Source: Brachypterus glaber
Taxonomy: Eukaryota; Arthropoda; Insecta; Coleoptera; Kateretidae
Assembly: GCA_958510825.1 (NCBI GenBank)
Contig: OY294044.1
Span: 46,774,626 to 46,838,625 of the forward strand
Direction of reading: 5' to 3'
Length of the DNA stretch: 64,000 nt
This document shows, piece by piece, positions 61,880 through 64,000 of the stretch (positions within the stretch are counted from its first letter, which is position 1; each line of letters begins with the position of its first letter). The position numbers and the translations under genes were made by a program. Below the pieces are notes generated by a model, which saw only the letters and a program-made list of their open reading frames with translations, was not told where the DNA came from and did not search any database.

Positions 61880-64000
61880 AGCTTTCACGGCCATTAAGAT
61901 ATAAACAACTTTCACTTTCGGGTTTAGACCGTGTTAATGGATTTTCACTTTCCGACGTTTCGTCTCTTACTACTAGAGACATCTTCAGGGATTAATCTGA
62001 AACTAAGTTTCGAATCAACTTGTGTCACTATTTATGACGAGTTGTGGTTATTCACCCGTGACGACCTTTTTCCTATCAAAGACTTCCATATTGCAGGTAA
62101 GTGGTAACCAGTGTCCCGATTGATATTGTTAGGATGCTTGATGATTTCTATCGATTCCCGTATCTTCCTTGGCATTTTTCTGTTTTCTGTTAATATTTGT
62201 TTAGTAAAGAGAAACCTCCAGTAAATTCAAACACTGTTGTTAATTTGTCAAAGACAAACTTAACAGAATGTGAGATCTCTTTGCTGTCCAAAGGACATAA
62301 CTTTGCCATTACACCTAGGACAGTACCAACAGAAGAAATAATTTCTATAGTGGAGTCTTCCTTGTCTTCATTACCCACGGTAGATGCAGAGATAGTACGT
62401 TATGAAACGGCTAAGATTCTAAAAAAGTCAAAACCACCTAAGTCTAACCTGACAAGGGAGGAATATTTAGCTTTAAAGAATCTTAATCGTAATGACGATA
62501 TTATTGTTGTGCCTGCTGATAAGGGTAATGCCACTGTGGTGATGGACAAACTTGACTATTTTAACAAAATAACGGAACTCATAGACAATGACACATACGA
62601 AAAACTCGAGACCGATCCTACTGGAAAATTTGAACGAAAAATCACACAATTACTTAAACAATCCTCCCTTACACCTCTTGAAATTTATAATCTAACCCCC
62701 CGAGACTCCCGCGTACCAAAATTATATGGTTTACCTAAAATTCACAAGGATGGTGCCCCTCTTAGACCAATTGTCAGCACAATAGGTTCCCCTACGTATA
62801 AACTTGCCAAACACCTTGCCCAAATCTTAAATCAGTTAGTTGGAAAAACGAGGTCTTATGTAAAAAATTCCACACACTTTGTACAAACCTTATCGACAGT
62901 GACCCTGGACCCCTCGGACATAATGGTTAGTTTCGACGTAGAATCTCTATTTACTAACGTTCCCGTTCCCGATACAATAAATATTATACGAGACCTACTT
63001 ACAACTGGAAATCTTGACCCTAAGTTATGTAAATTATTTGAAGCTTGTCTGACATCTACATATTTTCTGATACAGGGAGAGTTCTATGAACAAGTGTCAG
63101 GCGCCGCAATGGGATCCCCATTATCACCCCCTGCGGCCAATGCTTTCATGGAATACTTCGAGGAAAAAGCTATTGAGTCATTTCCATTAAAACCTAAAAT
63201 TTGGCGCAGATACGTAGACGATGTCTATGCTATTTGGCCCCATGGCATGGAAAGCCTTCAAGGTTTTCTAAATCACCTCAATTCCCAACATAAATCTATA
63301 CGGTTTACGATGGAAATTGAGAACAACGGATCACTTCCCTTTTTGGACGTTTTGGTTTACAAAACGGAAAATGGCTCAATAGGACACTCGGTATACAGGA
63401 AGAAAACCCACACTGACAGATACCTAAACGCATTTTCACATCACCATCCCTCTCAAAAACGCTCGGTAGTTAATTCACTTGTTCATAGGGCTTTCATGAT
63501 TTCAGACAAGAATTCCCTAGACACAGAACTCCTTAAACTAACCAAAGCCTTGACCATGAACGGTTATACCAAAAAAGACATTAATAAGACCATATACAAA
63601 TACAGAAATCCCAGACCCAAACAACAGGACAATAGTGACAATGACAGACAGACACAAGTTATACTTCCCTATGTAAGCGGTATCACGGATAAAATAGGTA
63701 AACTTTTGAAGAAGTCAAATATTAAGCCTATATTTCGGTCCAACCAAAAATTAGGTCAATGTTTGACTTCAACAAAAGACAAAATACCCCTGAGTTCAGA
63801 AGGCGTATATAAAATACCCTGCTCCTGTGGTACGGTTTACATAGGTGAAACTAAGAGAAAAATTTCTACAAGACTTCAAGAGCATGAGCGCAATATAAGA
63901 AAGAAACAAATTTCCTTATCGGCAGTAGCCGAACATGTACATGAAACAGGTCATAAAATCAATTTGTCTGAAACAAAACAAATATTAACAGAAAACAGAA
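61880..64000 (+). mobile_element. Penelope-like retroelement (runs off the right edge)
   Basis: Contains the long RT + GIY-YIG reading frame and, upstream, a hairpin (about 61950-61988: GACGTTTCGTCTC ... GAGACATCTTCAG) of a type seen near Penelope-like elements. The left limit is estimated from the CTTTCACGGCCATTAAG box. A good donor (GTAAGT at 62099) and acceptor (TTTGTTTAG to 62204) frame a possible 106-bp 5' intron. Confidence 0.85.
62194..64000 (+). CDS. Penelope-like reverse transcriptase with GIY-YIG endonuclease, 3' end outside window
   Basis: Open for about 600 codons without a stop up to the edge. N-terminal region: LSKGHNFAITPR, then VVPADKGNATVVMDK and KLYGLPKIHKDGAPLRPI. RT motif A is FDVESLFTNVP, motif B GAAMGSPLSPPAANAFMEY, motif C RRYVDDVYAIW, followed by LPFLDVLVYK. 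Near the edge, GVYKIPCSCGTVYIGETKR is the GIY-YIG endonuclease start. The first in-frame ATG is at 62542, too far inside, so translation probably begins upstream through the suggested intron or at a non-ATG start. This element copies RNA at a nicked chromosomal target. The frame looks intact, unlike the other transposase remnants in the window. Confidence 0.93.

Noticed and set aside
61752..61982. 76-residue minus-strand ORF (MSLVVRDETSESENP) as a possible first Exn exon
   Set aside because: The sequence matches the hairpin and upstream region of the Penelope-like element rather than a host exon, and no donor in the required phase was found.

Overview
The window looks like a piece of an insect nuclear genome. 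Three things point there: AT-rich DNA, short conserved exons split by GT-AG introns, and a heavy load of Tc1/mariner, hAT, Penelope-like, LINE and foldback (MITE) elements. The MITE families feel beetle-like, but the order cannot be proved from the sequence alone. Almost all of the coding sequence lies in short exons that a plain ORF scan misses or reads in the wrong frame.

Layout. (1) 1-4392, minus strand: the first three exons of an alpha/beta serine hydrolase; its 3' part lies off the left edge. (2) 4664-5102, plus strand: a complete two-exon BLOC1S1 gene, divergent from the hydrolase across about 270 bp. (3) 5843-23318, plus strand: a complete three-exon p24/TMED cargo receptor. Its introns of 13.5 kb and 3.2 kb are packed with nested transposons: a 3.5-kb mariner relative holding a hAT insertion, a 2.7-kb hAT holding MITEs, a second hAT, a 1.9-kb near-perfect tandem duplication, and a mariner-type foldback holding a LINE fragment. 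(4) 23319-30254: intergenic, only repeats seen. (5) 30255 to at least 59670, minus strand: 13 exons of an ephexin-type Rho guanine-nucleotide exchange factor (DH-PH-SH3), with its 5' end not found in the window and a 200-N gap cutting one exon. (6) 61880-64000, plus strand: a Penelope-like retroelement with an open reverse transcriptase plus GIY-YIG reading frame that runs off the right edge.

The most interesting signal is at 35821-37040, inside an ephexin intron. It is a head-to-tail array with a 354-bp period, and each repeat carries a complete type I hammerhead ribozyme fold (CUGAAGA, stem II, GAA, 3-bp stem III, cleavage C, and a long stem I with an internal loop). It is preceded by an inverted, diverged copy whose catalytic core is mutated, and the whole block is flanked by a 12-bp direct repeat. 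This is the architecture expected of a hammerhead retrozyme, a non-autonomous element thought to move through self-cleaved circular RNA. The Penelope-like element in the same window is a plausible type of helper.

The host genes are unrelated housekeeping or signalling genes and do not form a pathway: BLOC1S1 acts in lysosome-related organelle biogenesis, TMED in ER-Golgi cargo transport and ephexin in Rho GTPase signalling.
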